Below are positions 1-8,307 of a stretch of DNA of 61,456 nucleotides, piece after piece. Made by a program: the position numbers and the translations under genes. Within the stretch, counting starts at the first letter, position 1. The number at the start of each line of letters is the position of its first letter. The stretch comes from Candidatus Omnitrophota bacterium (GTDB lineage Bacteria; Omnitrophota; Gorgyraeia; Gygaellales; Profunditerraquicolaceae): contig JAPLLY010000022.1 of assembly GCA_026387315.1 (NCBI GenBank), positions 1-61,456 of the forward strand. The letters run 5' to 3'. The notes under the pieces were generated by a model. That model saw only the letters and a list, made by a program, of their open reading frames with translations. It made no database searches and was not told the origin of the DNA.

Positions 1-2
1 CG

Positions 3-191
3 CCTTGGCAATTAATCCAAGAGAAAAAACCTGATTTAGATAAACGGCTCTTGATGATTCCACCTGTTGACTTAGATGCTATGCTTGTTAAATACGCCAA
101 TTCATTGGCTCAAGGGGGTAACAATGTGTTGACCGATCCCTCATTATTTTACTTCTCTACACCAATAGACGCAAAAATTAAAAAGATCTAA
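3..191 (+). CDS. C-terminal fragment of an unidentified protein, cut by the window edge
   Basis: An open frame runs from base 3 to a TAA at 189-191 and gives 62 residues with no start inside, so it would be the tail of a gene that begins before the window. The fragment has mixed hydrophilic and hydrophobic composition with no motif that I recognise and no membrane segment. It faces a minus-strand lipoprotein gene, so the two would converge. It could also be a chance open frame; nothing but its length and the absence of stops supports it. Confidence 0.4.
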   Translation, partial: PWQLIQEKKPDLDKRLLMIPPVDLDAMLVKYANSLAQGGNNVLTDPSLFYFSTPIDAKIKKI

Positions 192-208
192 CTGACTATT
201 TTATAAAC

Positions 209-238
209 AAAAAGGGCTAAACGGTTAAGTCCAGCCCT
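209..238 (-). terminator. Probable Rho-independent terminator after the lipoprotein pair
   Basis: Read on the minus strand, AGGGCT pairs with AGCCCT across a 14-base loop and is followed directly by five T. It lies about 30 bases past the stop of the last lipoprotein gene and so would end that transcript. The stem is short, so strength is uncertain. Confidence 0.55.
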
Positions 239-269
239 GCTCAAAAACCTGCCCCCTCTATGTGTATTA

Positions 270-602
270 CTAATCTCTATAACGAATAGCTACCCCGCTT
301 GACCAATAACGTAGATTATCATTAATACCAGAATCTACTAGAATTACTGCATTAGCTCCAAGTGGCGCAGATTTAGTTCTTAAGGAATTATGCATCTTCG
401 CAATATTTCCTGGAGGCCAGCCTGAAGTAGATACTGTAGCAAGCTCAATAAAACTACGTTCGGGTTTAAGCACAAGAATCTCGATTTCATCTGGATCTGT
501 CGGAGTAAAATACCCTTTGGCAGTTTTCGTTATGTAAACAGTTGCGCAGCCGCTTATCATCAAAAATATAAACAACAGACTAAAAAAACACAATTTTTTC
601 AT
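270..602 (-). CDS. Small predicted lipoprotein, paralogue of the next gene
   Basis: The 110-residue product has a lysine-containing N-terminus, a hydrophobic stretch and a lipobox (MISGC, Cys about residue 19), so it should be lipidated and anchored in a membrane. The mature part of about 90 residues has a central 'LGANAVIL' motif like that of small lipoproteins of the DUF4156 type, but I cannot assign a family with certainty. A Shine-Dalgarno GAGGAG lies 9 bases before the ATG. It follows a second lipoprotein gene with the same layout by 17 bases, so the two look like an old tandem duplication in one transcript. Function unknown. Confidence 0.7.
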   Translation of the reverse strand: MKKLCFFSLLFIFLMISGCATVYITKTAKGYFTPTDPDEIEILVLKPERSFIELATVSTSGWPPGNIAKMHNSLRTKSAPLGANAVILVDSGINDNLRYWSSGVAIRYRD

Positions 603-619
603 AATAACATCTCCTCTTG

Positions 620-973
620 TTATTCTGTTTTATATTTTATCGCAGTGCCAATAAAACCAGTGCAAGTATTTGAATATCTATCTTTTTCTGCCCAAATCTC
701 TGAAGTAGAGTATGATCCACCAGTACATGTTACAATCACAGCATCTGCACCGATTTCTGAAGCCCTTTTCTGTAAGTGTTTAAAAGAAGCTTGAGAGGCT
801 TGAAAATCTGCAATTACAATATAAGGTCGTGCCGGTTTTTCCTTCAACACTTCAACTTCATTAATTTTTTTTGCAGGAAGTTTTTCTTTCAAGTAATACC
901 TATTTGCTTCACCCGCTACACAACCGGTTAAAAACAAACAAATCAATAAAATAAAGGCTATAAATTGCTTCAC
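620..973 (-). CDS. Small predicted lipoprotein, paralogue of the preceding one
   Basis: 117 residues with a signal sequence ending in a lipobox (FLTGC, Cys about residue 18). The mature part shares the pattern 'EVLxxxPxRxxxxIA' and a later 'IGADAVIV' with its downstream neighbour, while overall identity is low; this suggests ancient duplication. Upstream, in the transcription direction, lies a degraded gene. Its role is unknown; by context it may be an envelope-associated protein. Confidence 0.7.
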   Translation of the reverse strand: MKQFIAFILLICLFLTGCVAGEANRYYLKEKLPAKKINEVEVLKEKPARPYIVIADFQASQASFKHLQKRASEIGADAVIVTCTGGSYSTSEIWAEKDRYSNTCTGFIGTAIKYKTE

Positions 974-1015
974 AAGTCTACCCCAGAAATTATGGTTATA
1001 GTAAGATTGATTTAA

Positions 1016-1253
1016 TTAATCCCCTTGATAATATTGGCTTGAACGACTATGCCTGTAGTAATTACTACCAATCTGTCCGTTATACGGATTAGTATTTCCT
1101 TTTATAAGAATAATTATCTACCACAGTACTATTAGAATCGAAACGATTATAGCCATTAACATAGGTTCCATTACTACGAGAATAACCACCAAAAAACAGT
1201 AACCAAGAACAATACTGATATTTCAAGGGGCTGAACTCATTTGATTCTACCAT
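1016..1253 (-). pseudogene. Frameshifted remnant of a small glycine/tyrosine-rich secreted protein
   Basis: Reading the minus strand from an ATG at 1253 gives a stretch containing 'RSNGTYVNGY', which then hits a stop at 1089-1091. In the next frame the same kind of sequence goes on ('GNTNPYNGQIGSNYYRHS') to a stop at 1016-1018. Joining the two across the AAAA run near 1103-1107 restores the pattern 'NYSY-K-GNTNPY', which I know from small exported bacterial proteins of unknown function. The expected signal peptide is also out of frame: a hydrophobic 'VLFLVTVF' is visible in another frame just before the T6 run at about 1190-1195. So there are one or two single-base shifts in homopolymers. This may be a decayed gene or assembly error. 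Confidence 0.6.
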
Positions 1254-1331
1254 AGATCATATACAAAAGAAACGAAAAAGCGTAGACATGTATTAAAACA
1301 AGACGTTCTTCCAGATTAAAGTAGAAAATGT

Positions 1332-2147
1332 CTATTGTTCACGTGCAAATGCATGCTCCAAAATAAAACACGTTTCCTGGTAAATTTCTTCCATCTTATT
1401 ATCTTTTGTTAAGAGACCATCGAAAAATGTAGCGTAGGTAACATAATTCATATCTACAACATCATTCCGCAATCTATCTAGGTTAACATTTTCTATTCCG
1501 CCGTCAGAGATCCATCGCAAATTGAGAAGATAAGCACTAATCGCAAACCTAAATATATAGCTATTTTTAACTTGAGGAGCTTGTGGAATTATTTTAACAT
1601 CCGGGTGATTTTGAAATAAAGTAGCTGCCAATAACATAATATCTTTAATTATCTTATCAATAACTTCGGGCCTTAATTCTTCTTTTTTCTTTAACGCTAA
1701 TAAGTACTCAGGCTTATAAGATTTCGTATACCCTTTTATCCCCTGAGCAACCAATAACGCATCTTTGCACAACTTTGCGAAATGATCCGATGCTATTTTA
1801 CCATTATCTAGAATTTGATTTGCTAGCGTTACATCGCCATGGATAGCACGCTCAACACCGAGGCAAAATATTTTGAATTCTCTAGTTTGAGAAGGATCTT
1901 CCAATAATTCCAAATGATTATCTGAAAGCGTTAACTTAACTATATCACGCGTCCCTTTAAGCACAACGACCTGATCGGGAAACTTCGAAACAATTTCTAT
2001 TGATCTATAGATATTCTCGATTGCGTTTCCTTTGTATGATTCCATACAGGCATAATCACAAAAAACAACCATATTCTCTTTATTGGATTTCAGATAATCT
2101 ACCAATTCAGGATCTCGAAAGAAATTGGCATCAATAATTTTTTTCAC
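1332..2147 (-). CDS. Hypothetical protein, possibly PIN-like
   Basis: 271 residues, no signal peptide, soluble. The N-terminus 'KKIIDANFF' puts an Asp at the end of the first predicted beta strand, and the C-terminal part 'VVDMNYVTYATFFDGLLTKDNK' has the Asp-rich late pattern (strand-helix, then T-x-D) seen at the ends of PIN-fold ribonuclease domains. The middle is alpha-helical and longer than in a minimal PIN domain, so a PIN-like enzyme with an inserted helical region is my reading. No antitoxin-like gene lies beside it. I would not commit to nuclease activity from this alone. It lies in the accessory zone between broken genes. Confidence 0.45.
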   Translation of the reverse strand: MKKIIDANFFRDPELVDYLKSNKENMVVFCDYACMESYKGNAIENIYRSIEIVSKFPDQVVVLKGTRDIVKLTLSDNHLELLEDPSQTREFKIFCLGVERAIHGDVTLANQILDNGKIASDHFAKLCKDALLVAQGIKGYTKSYKPEYLLALKKKEELRPEVIDKIIKDIMLLAATLFQNHPDVKIIPQAPQVKNSYIFRFAISAYLLNLRWISDGGIENVNLDRLRNDVVDMNYVTYATFFDGLLTKDNKMEEIYQETCFILEHAFAREQ

Positions 2148-2263
2148 TTGAAAATCCTCTTTTTAATTCCCCCCCCCCTCAATCCCGTTTTTTCAGCGAC
2201 AGTGACCTCAAACAGAAGGATTAATTAACTTTAGAAATTAGCCTGTCCATTTTGCGAGAAGGG

Positions 2264-2500
2264 TTAGAGCGTAGTTTCCTTATGGCCTTCTTTACAAAAC
2301 AAGTTCTTATTGACTAAAATCCTCCATCGTAAAATAAGAGCAATCCAGAGAACTGGATTAATCGTAACCTCTCCTAAAGCCAATAGTATATTAAAGCTTC
2401 CTTTACTGGTAAGTGTGTATTCAATAGCTGGGGCTAACGATAAAACATAAAGCGTCCATTTCAGTATAGTATAAACTCTTATTTTAGCATTAATTTTCAT
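2264..2500 (-). CDS. Small membrane protein, unknown function
   Basis: 78 residues with two hydrophobic segments (about 14-28 and 36-57), a basic N-terminus and a basic loop after the second segment. A Shine-Dalgarno AAAGGAG lies 6 bases before the ATG. It starts 21 bases after the stop of the frameshifted zinc-ribbon gene and could be co-transcribed with it. No family recognised; two-helix proteins of this size are too short to assign from pattern alone. Confidence 0.55.
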   Translation of the reverse strand: MKINAKIRVYTILKWTLYVLSLAPAIEYTLTSKGSFNILLALGEVTINPVLWIALILRWRILVNKNLFCKEGHKETTL

Positions 2501-2521
2501 TTTTGCTCCTTTATAGGGTTA

Positions 2522-3210
2522 CTAATTAAAATGGAATATTCGTTTTAAGAACGGAAGAGGTGTAGCACTAAAGACGTTCTTACATTTTGGACAAGTTACT
2601 TTCAATTTTTTTCCAATCTTAGGAACTCTTAATTTCTGTTTACAGTTTAAGCACTCAATTATAGAAAATTTACTCTTATAAAAGAATGTTCTTAAGCACT
2701 CAAATACAAAATTAACCTTTTTTTCTTGGGCATCACCATCTAATTTTTGGATTTTTCCCCAATTTTGGAAAGCAGTTGCGATTATAGAAATACCCCAGAG
2801 AAAACCACCGAACCACATTATTGGGACTTCTTTAATAAGGAAAGTAAGGCATCCTCCTACAATTACTACTACGCCTAATATAGACTTTTTAAAAGGGTCA
2901 AAATTTTCTAATGTTAAATATGTGCCACATTTACTACATTTAGTTACTCTGTCGATGGAGTTTTTGCCCCATATCAATTTACAATCTGGACAATAAAGGC
3001 GTTCGTAATATCCTCTTCCATAGGATTTTATTTTTTCTCTTTTGTCTTCAGTTTTTTTACCATTATCTACTTCTTGTCCGCAATTCCAGCAAATATCTTG
3101 TAATTCTTTATTTTTTCATTGCAGGACGGACATTTCCAGAAACCATCCTTAGGAGTAACTTTTATTACTCTTGCTCTCCTAAGATGTCCTTGAGGAAATT
3201 CTTTATCCAT
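2522..3210 (-). pseudogene. Zinc-ribbon membrane protein broken by one missing base
   Basis: The intact-looking part (2522-2977 from a TTG) carries C-x2-C (KCSKC), a hydrophobic double segment and a second ribbon with C-x2-C twice (CLNC, CPKC) near the C-terminus. The frame is open well before that TTG and adds CWNC and CPDC. It stops at 3116-3118, where a second frame takes over and runs back to an ATG at 3208-3210 (MDKEFPQGHLRRA) and a further C-x2-C (CPSC). Adding one A in the A6 run near 3110-3115 joins all of it into about 229 residues with paired cysteines in order. So this is either one multi-ribbon membrane protein with a sequencing indel or a recent pseudogene. A GAGGTG ribosome site precedes the ATG. 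Confidence 0.7.
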
Positions 3211-3324
3211 AGCTAAATTATACACCTCAAAGGAAGACTATGCCAAGAAAATACTTAGTTAGATTTTCCCACTTCCTTCGTCTACTGTATCAGGAGGTGG
3301 AGATATGGAATTCCGGGGAATTCC

Positions 3325-3377
3325 GGGGACACATTACTTATTTATTCCAAAAAGATTAATTAAGCACCATGTCCCCT
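3325..3377. repeat. GGGGACA...TGTCCCC dispersed inverted element
   Basis: GGGGACACAT at the left is mirrored by ATGTCCCC at the right around an AT-rich centre; the left arm is itself duplicated as CCGGGGAATT. It belongs to the same look-alike class as the GGGGACGGTTCT elements elsewhere in the window. Its right flank (AAATAGAACC on the minus strand) contains the TAG stop codon of the DUF6941 gene. Confidence 0.7.
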
Positions 3378-3381
3378 GGTT

Positions 3382-3774
3382 CTATTTACGTTCTTTTACA
3401 AAAAGCGGCAATGAAGCTTTCTGTTGCCCGCCTATCGCTAAATCAATCGCATACTCTCCGAGCCTGTCTAACTTTAATCCTTGAATATTCAGAATTAAAT
3501 TTGCTGACCCAGAGCTTTGCTCTTCAGGAAAATTTATGGTTATCACGCCCTGAGCAGGAGGAATCACATTTTTCCCATCAATATCAACAAAATGAACTAC
3601 GACTTTATGTTCTCCTCGTTCAATTTTCTCAAATCGTACTCTCAACGCAATCGCACATTGTGGATGTACTGCTGGAGTTTTTGTTACCCAAATTGTGTCA
3701 AATGCACCAAGCATACTAATCTTCCCAAAATCCGCAGTTGATGCATCACATAAAGCAAAAATTTCAATTCTCAT
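3382..3774 (-). CDS. DUF6941 family protein
   Basis: 130 residues. The N-terminus 'IFALCDASTADFGKISMLGAF' without its last residues, the middle 'VHPQCAIALRVRF' and the C-terminal 'LNIQGLKLDRLGEYAIDL' match what I remember of DUF6941, a small beta-rich family of unknown function common in uncultivated bacteria and Planctomycetes. A strong GGAGG ribosome site lies just before the ATG. The stop TAG is the TAG of the repeat sequence AAATAGAACC, so the last codons lie in or next to an inserted element. The gene stands alone between repeats, so context says nothing about its job. Confidence 0.75.
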   Translation of the reverse strand: MRIEIFALCDASTADFGKISMLGAFDTIWVTKTPAVHPQCAIALRVRFEKIERGEHKVVVHFVDIDGKNVIPPAQGVITINFPEEQSSGSANLILNIQGLKLDRLGEYAIDLAIGGQQKASLPLFVKERK

Positions 3775-3900
3775 CTGAACCTCCGGTTAAATAAAGTATT
3801 CATGAATCTCAAATAACAGACACTTTCCGCGCTAATCGAGACAGTGTCTTTAGGTTATGCTGGAAAGTGTACCCTGTACCTCAATAGTTAAAAAGATCAT

Positions 3901-4116
3901 TTAATGTATACTGTTTACTCGCGCTTTGTTCAAGGCATTAAGTAGGCGGTATTGGATTTTTAAGTTCAAACGCCTGCCTTTGGCCGCCCGAGCTACCATT
4001 TTATGGGTAATCTGCTCAGTGGAATTAATTACCAGATTATTGGGCTTAAAGCCATATCCAGCCATGATTTTAGCAATTGGCTGCTCCCCAAGGTCGCGTT
4101 GGATTTCGTTATTCAT
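3901..4116 (-). CDS. Small basic protein, possible DNA/RNA-binding
   Basis: I take the ATG at 4114-4116, giving 71 residues; the longer frame upstream only translates two repeats (a GATTGCTTCG element and a GGGGACGGTTCT element) and is unlikely to be protein. The product has 'GEQPIAKIMAGYGFKPNNLV' followed by 'THKMVARAAKGRRLNLKIQ' and 'RLLNALNKA'. The layout of two short helical parts with a strongly basic stretch resembles a compact helix-turn-helix domain. No clear ribosome site is seen. It could be a small regulator; this is inference. Confidence 0.45.
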   Translation of the reverse strand: MNNEIQRDLGEQPIAKIMAGYGFKPNNLVINSTEQITHKMVARAAKGRRLNLKIQYRLLNALNKARVNSIH

Positions 4117-4130
4117 GGTATTTCGTAAAC

Positions 4131-4171
4131 CGAGATTGCTTCGTCCGCCTTCGGCGTCCTCCCAATGACGG
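4131..4171. repeat. GAGATTGCTTCG...CAATGACGG dispersed element
   Basis: A GAGATTGCTTCG start, a short GC-rich centre with CCGCCTTCGGCG and the end CAATGAC form a REP-like unit. A second copy with the same ends lies at 38075-38120. Confidence 0.6.
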
Positions 4172-4186
4172 TATACATTAAAATCC

Positions 4187-4237
4187 AGGGGACGGTTCTC
4201 TTTTTTATTATAAACCGGAAAAATAGAACCGTCCCCT
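4187..4237. repeat. GGGGACGGTTCT inverted element
   Basis: AGGGGACGGTTCT at the left pairs with AGAACCGTCCCCT at the right (13 bp, perfect) around an AT-rich loop of about 25 bases. Related copies are at 13372-13403, 23488-23508 (half) and 39143-39196. Confidence 0.85.
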
Positions 4238-4263
4238 AGATTTAGGCCTGCATATATTCTATC

Positions 4264-4291
4264 TTGACAACGCCGGAATTTCAAGTATACT
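4264..4291 (+). promoter_or_regulatory. Sigma-70 type promoter for rpmB
   Basis: A consensus TTGACA (4264-4269), 16-base spacer and TATACT (4286-4291) lie 38 bases before the rpmB ATG, with an AGGAG ribosome site between. Spacer and boxes fit the standard model; this is the clearest plus-strand promoter in the window. Confidence 0.8.
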
Positions 4292-4328
4292 TATTAAACT
4301 TAAAGAATAATCTAAAGGAGTATTAAAT

Positions 4329-4583
4329 ATGCTTAGAAAATGCGTAATCTGTAAAAAGGGCGCTTTGCAAGGAAAAGTATTAGCCAGAAAAGGCCAATAT
4401 AAATCTAAGGGCGGCACAGGCTCAAAGATCGCCCGCTGGAGTAAGCGTAAATTTTTCCCAAATCTGCAAAAGGTAAAGATTTTAGTTGATGGTACAGCGC
4501 ATCGGGTATTCATCTGCGCCAAATGCATCAAAAAAGGCGATTTCAAAAAAGCCACTCCCAGAAAACTTAAAATCACTATTTAA
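4329..4583 (+). CDS. rpmB: 50S ribosomal protein L28
   Basis: 84 residues, small and basic. It has the zinc-binding version of L28: CVIC at residues 5-8 and CAKC near residues 63-66, with the family pattern 'GRWSKRKFFPNLQ' present as 'ARWSKRKFFPNLQ'. L28 sits in the large subunit near the exit site region. An AAAGGAG site precedes the ATG. It is the only complete gene on the plus strand, has its own promoter, and its stop overlaps the stop of convergent recJ by 8 bases, so there is no room for a separate terminator. Confidence 0.95.
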   Translation: MLRKCVICKKGALQGKVLARKGQYKSKGGTGSKIARWSKRKFFPNLQKVKILVDGTAHRVFICAKCIKKGDFKKATPRKLKITI

Positions 4584-6264
4584 AAAATATATCCTTGGCC
4601 TGCAGAATCATCGATTCCTCCTGGCGCCAGCTATCTATTTTAGGGGTATATACCAAATCAAAAAAATCTGCCTGTAATAAACTCTCTCTTAAACTACTCA
4701 TCCCAAAAGCAATTACCTCCAGAGTAGTCTTTCCGTCCGTTGCCCAGAATTTCAAAGCCCCACGGTTTAAAAGCTGCACTCCTCCTTTAAGCTTTAACAT
4801 GCGGGTATAAAACAAAGGCTCTGGATTGGCCATGCCAAATGGTTCCAACAACTCTAATTCTTTAATCAGCGATTCATTTAAATCACCTAAAACTAACTGG
4901 GCGTCAATATCCTTGCTCGGAAGCAAATCCTCTAAAGTTAACCGGTCGCTGGCCAGCTTATTAATACTCTTCCTGAATTCATCGATATTATCTTTAGTAA
5001 TTAACAACCCGGCAGCATGGGCATGGCCGCCAAAACTGTCTAAGAGCTCTTTTGAATCCATTAACGCGTCAAAAAGATGAAAATTTTTAATTGAACGCGC
5101 CGAGCCCTTACATAAATTTTCTTTTATCGAAATCACAATTGCCGGCCGGTAGAATCTATCCGCCAGCTTTGAGGCTACAATCCCTAAAACACCCTGGTGC
5201 CAATCTTCTTTAGCAATCACAATGACTTTATGCTCTTTAAAATTTATCTGCTGGTTAATCAGCTCCTCCGCTTCCTCCAAAATTTTACTTTCAATTTTCT
5301 GACGCTGGCGGTTAAACTTCTCAAGTTCTTTAGCCAAAGCTTGCGCGTCTTGAGTACTCTGACACATCAAGAGCTTCAAGGATACCTCGGCGTAATCCAT
5401 GCGGCCGGGGGCATTTAACCTGGGGGCAATAATAAAAGAAACATAAGTAGAATTAAATTTTTTATTTTCAATTCCCGCGTTTTCAATGATCGCGCGAAGC
5501 CCCAATCTTTTAGTTTGCGGTAACCTAGCCAGCCCCTCTTTGGCAATAATCCTGTTTTCGCCGGTTAAAGGCACACTGTCAGCGATAGTGCCTAAAACAA
5601 CTAAATCCAAATCATCAATTAATAAAGAACCAGTTATGGCTTGAGCGAATTTATAAGCAACTCCTACCCCGGCCAATTCCCTGTAGGGGTAACCTGAATG
5701 TTTCGTTTTAGGATTAATGATGCTGGAAGCCGCGGGAAGATTAGAATCCTGCGGCTCATGATGATCCGTAACAATCACATCAATATTTGCTTGGCGCAGG
5801 GCTTCTATTTCTTTATGGTTGACGATACCGCAGTCAGCGGTCAGCATAAGTTTTACCTGGTTTTCCCTGGCAAACCGGACAATCTCCTGGTTTAAACCGT
5901 AACCTTCATTAATCCGATGCGGAATGTGGTGTAATACTTCCAGGCCCATACTCATAAGCGTATTTTTAAGCAAAACCGTGCTGGTTATCCCATCAACATC
6001 ATAGTCGCCAAAGACCATCACCTTCTCTTTATTCTCCTTGGCCTTCTTAACCAGGCTGATGGCGCCAGGCATATCCGAGAACAAATGCGGACTAAACAAA
6101 TCACTGATTGCGCTTTTAAGATATTTTTGGGCGGCGGCAACTGTAGTTATTTTGCGGTTAATCAGAATCTGAGCCAATACTTTAGAGATGCCTAATTCTT
6201 TAGAAAACTGGTTTTGTAAGGAAATATTAGGAGTGGCTAATCTTAGGATGGAATGGCTGGACAT
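4576..6264 (-). CDS. recJ: Single-stranded-DNA-specific exonuclease RecJ
   Basis: 562 residues, the usual RecJ core length. DHH-family metal motifs are in order: DYDVDG (87-92), TADCG (142-146) and DHH (167-169); the DHHA1 motif 'GGHAHAAG' follows in the second half. The enzyme digests 5' ends of single-stranded DNA in mismatch repair and recombination. The ATG lies directly against the argS stop (no gap), so recJ depends on the argS transcript. The 3' end overlaps rpmB in a convergent arrangement. Confidence 0.95.
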   Translation of the reverse strand: MSSHSILRLATPNISLQNQFSKELGISKVLAQILINRKITTVAAAQKYLKSAISDLFSPHLFSDMPGAISLVKKAKENKEKVMVFGDYDVDGITSTVLLKNTLMSMGLEVLHHIPHRINEGYGLNQEIVRFARENQVKLMLTADCGIVNHKEIEALRQANIDVIVTDHHEPQDSNLPAASSIINPKTKHSGYPYRELAGVGVAYKFAQAITGSLLIDDLDLVVLGTIADSVPLTGENRIIAKEGLARLPQTKRLGLRAIIENAGIENKKFNSTYVSFIIAPRLNAPGRMDYAEVSLKLLMCQSTQDAQALAKELEKFNRQRQKIESKILEEAEELINQQINFKEHKVIVIAKEDWHQGVLGIVASKLADRFYRPAIVISIKENLCKGSARSIKNFHLFDALMDSKELLDSFGGHAHAAGLLITKDNIDEFRKSINKLASDRLTLEDLLPSKDIDAQLVLGDLNESLIKELELLEPFGMANPEPLFYTRMLKLKGGVQLLNRGALKFWATDGKTTLEVIAFGMSSLRESLLQADFFDLVYTPKIDSWRQEESMILQAKDIFFK

Positions 6265-7902
6265 TTACATCTTCTCTGGTTGAGTTATCCCCAACAGCTC
6301 TAACCCGCAAGATAAAACAACTTTTACTCCTTTAATCAAAGCCAACCTGGCGCAAGTTAGAGCCTTATCCTGATCCAGGACCCGATGTAAATCGTAAAAT
6401 TTATGGAAACTTTCAGCCAGCTCCTGCAGATACACCGTAAGCATATACGGGTCGCAAGTAGCCCGGCAGATGTTTAAAGTAGTATCAAACTCCAGTAATT
6501 TTTTTATCAGATTTAACTCTTCTTTCTCCTTAAGCACAGCCAGATCTAAATCATCTTGGGCTTGTTCCGAACTGCCGCGCAATATACTGCAGATCCGCGC
6601 GTGGGCATACTGCACATAAAATACGGGATTTTCCGCGTTTTGTTTTTTAGCAATCTCCAAATCAAAATCCAAATGGCTGGATGTCCGGCGCATTAAAAAG
6701 AAAAATCTGGCGGCATCCGCGCCTACTTCATCTAAAACCTCCCGCAAAGTTATATATTGCCCGCGCCGCGTGGACATTTGAATCTCTTGGCCATTGCGAA
6801 AAATAGTTGCTAATTGGACAATAACTACAGATAGATCGAGCTTATTATGTCCAAGAGCCTCAATAGAAGCCTTAATACGATTGATGTAACCATGATGATC
6901 CGGGCCCCAGAGATTAATCAACCAACTAAACCCGCGGTTAAATTTATCCTCGTGATAGGCGATATCCGGAGCTAAATACGTTTGGCTGCCATCGCTTTTA
7001 ATAATTACCCGGTCCTTATCATCACCAAACTCCGTGGATTTAAACCAAAGCGCTCCGTCCTGCTCATACAAAAATCCTTTTTTCTTTAATTGCTCAAATG
7101 CCTGCTTGACCTTGCCACTCTTAGCTAAATCCTTTTGCGAATACCAGCAGTCAAATTTAACCCCAAAATCAATCAACTCTTGTTTAATAATCTTTAAAAT
7201 ATAGTCCGCGGCGAAATTTCCCAAATCTATATCTTTAATCTTTTGAATATCCGAAGCCCGAGCGATATCATAAATATAATCACCCTGATAATAATTCTGG
7301 GGAAATTCTAAATTTTGGCCTTTTAATTCTTTAAGCCGCAAAGCCACGGACGCGCCAAGAATATTAATCTGATTTCCCTCATCATTAAGATAATATTCCC
7401 GGCTAACTTTAAAACCGATAAAAGATAAAACATTCCCCAGGCAATCACCCACGACAGCCTGGCGCGCGTGGGCCACGGATAAAGAACCGGTGGGATTGGC
7501 GCTCACAAATTCAATTAAAACTTTTCTTCCAGCCCCGACATTACTACTTAAAGCTTCTTTACCTTTAGTAAGAATTATTTTGAGCTTTTCGTAAAAATAA
7601 TTCTCTTTAAGATAAAAATTTATGAATCCTACTCCTTCAACTTTTACTTGAGTGACTAAGTTTCCAAGCTCAGATTTAGATATTTGCCGCCGCAGACAAG
7701 CCACTAACTCCGCGGCAATCGCTTGAGGCGGCCGTTTTAGCAATTTGCTTAATTTTAAGGCAACATTAGTGCTAAAATCACCAAAGCGATTATCAGTAGG
7801 AAACTCAAGAGAAATTTTATCTGAAAAGTTCGCCAGCCAGCCTAACTCCGTTAAGCAACGCGTAACTAAGGCGATCAGCTCTTCTTGAATATCTTTAGGC
7901 AT
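6265..7902 (-). CDS. argS: Arginyl-tRNA synthetase
   Basis: 545 residues, class I synthetase that charges tRNA-Arg. The N-terminal additional domain is present (about 1-110), followed by 'FVSANPTGSLSVAHARQA', the HIGH-type signature of ArgRS, and later 'MSTRRGQYITL', which replaces a KMSKS loop as usual for this enzyme. The C-terminal anticodon-binding DALR domain includes 'YVQYAHARICSI'. It starts 37 bases after rsfS and ends at the recJ start, so rsfS-argS-recJ form one run of genes. Confidence 0.95.
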   Translation of the reverse strand: MPKDIQEELIALVTRCLTELGWLANFSDKISLEFPTDNRFGDFSTNVALKLSKLLKRPPQAIAAELVACLRRQISKSELGNLVTQVKVEGVGFINFYLKENYFYEKLKIILTKGKEALSSNVGAGRKVLIEFVSANPTGSLSVAHARQAVVGDCLGNVLSFIGFKVSREYYLNDEGNQINILGASVALRLKELKGQNLEFPQNYYQGDYIYDIARASDIQKIKDIDLGNFAADYILKIIKQELIDFGVKFDCWYSQKDLAKSGKVKQAFEQLKKKGFLYEQDGALWFKSTEFGDDKDRVIIKSDGSQTYLAPDIAYHEDKFNRGFSWLINLWGPDHHGYINRIKASIEALGHNKLDLSVVIVQLATIFRNGQEIQMSTRRGQYITLREVLDEVGADAARFFFLMRRTSSHLDFDLEIAKKQNAENPVFYVQYAHARICSILRGSSEQAQDDLDLAVLKEKEELNLIKKLLEFDTTLNICRATCDPYMLTVYLQELAESFHKFYDLHRVLDQDKALTCARLALIKGVKVVLSCGLELLGITQPEKM

Positions 7903-7939
7903 TTTTAATTAAAGCAACGGTTGGTGAAATTGGGCAAAC

Positions 7940-8296
7940 TTAGTGTTTGGGGGCAATGACCCTGACTCTTTTGGCGTCAGACCAAAGCCCCTCTAAAGAA
8001 TAAAACTCTCTCAGGGGTTTATAGAACGCATGCGCGATTACGCAAGCGTAATCCAAGGCTATCCAGCCTGATTCATCGTTCACAGAAACCTTAGAGAGAG
8101 ATTTTATTTTTTGTATTTCCAGATCTTCCTGAATTGCCCGGGCAATCGCGGCAGCCTGCCTTAAGGAATTGCCGCTGGCAATTACAAAATAATCGCAAAA
8201 CCCGGCTACCTTGGAAACATCAAGAATAATAACCTGTTCGGCTTTTTTAGATTTGGCAACCCAGGCAATACGTTGCGCTAATTGTTTTGAGTCTAT
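7940..8296 (-). CDS. rsfS: Ribosomal silencing factor RsfS, apparently with an AUA start
   Basis: The frame reads 'DSKQLAQRIAWVAKSKKAEQ', then 'ILDVSKVAGFCDYFVIASG' and 'WIALDYACVIAHAFYKPLRE', ending 'LEGLWSDAKRV', the full RsfS (DUF143) pattern at about 118 residues. RsfS binds L14 and keeps ribosomal subunits apart when nutrients are scarce. No ATG, GTG or TTG occurs in frame before the conserved region: the stop TAG upstream is followed only by ACG AGG AGT AAA AAC ATA. The Shine-Dalgarno GAGGAG (8304-8309) is 7 bases before ATA at 8294-8296, exactly where family members have Met-Asp. So AUA is the likely start, unless G was misread as A. Because of this start, simple ORF callers will miss the gene. 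Confidence 0.88.
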   Translation of the reverse strand: MDSKQLAQRIAWVAKSKKAEQVIILDVSKVAGFCDYFVIASGNSLRQAAAIARAIQEDLEIQKIKSLSKVSVNDESGWIALDYACVIAHAFYKPLREFYSLEGLWSDAKRVRVIAPKH

Positions 8297-8307
8297 GTTT
8301 TTACTCC

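Noticed and set aside
4117-4284. N-terminal extension of the small protein at 3901-4116
   Set aside because: The added residues are encoded by two dispersed repeats and have no Shine-Dalgarno before them.
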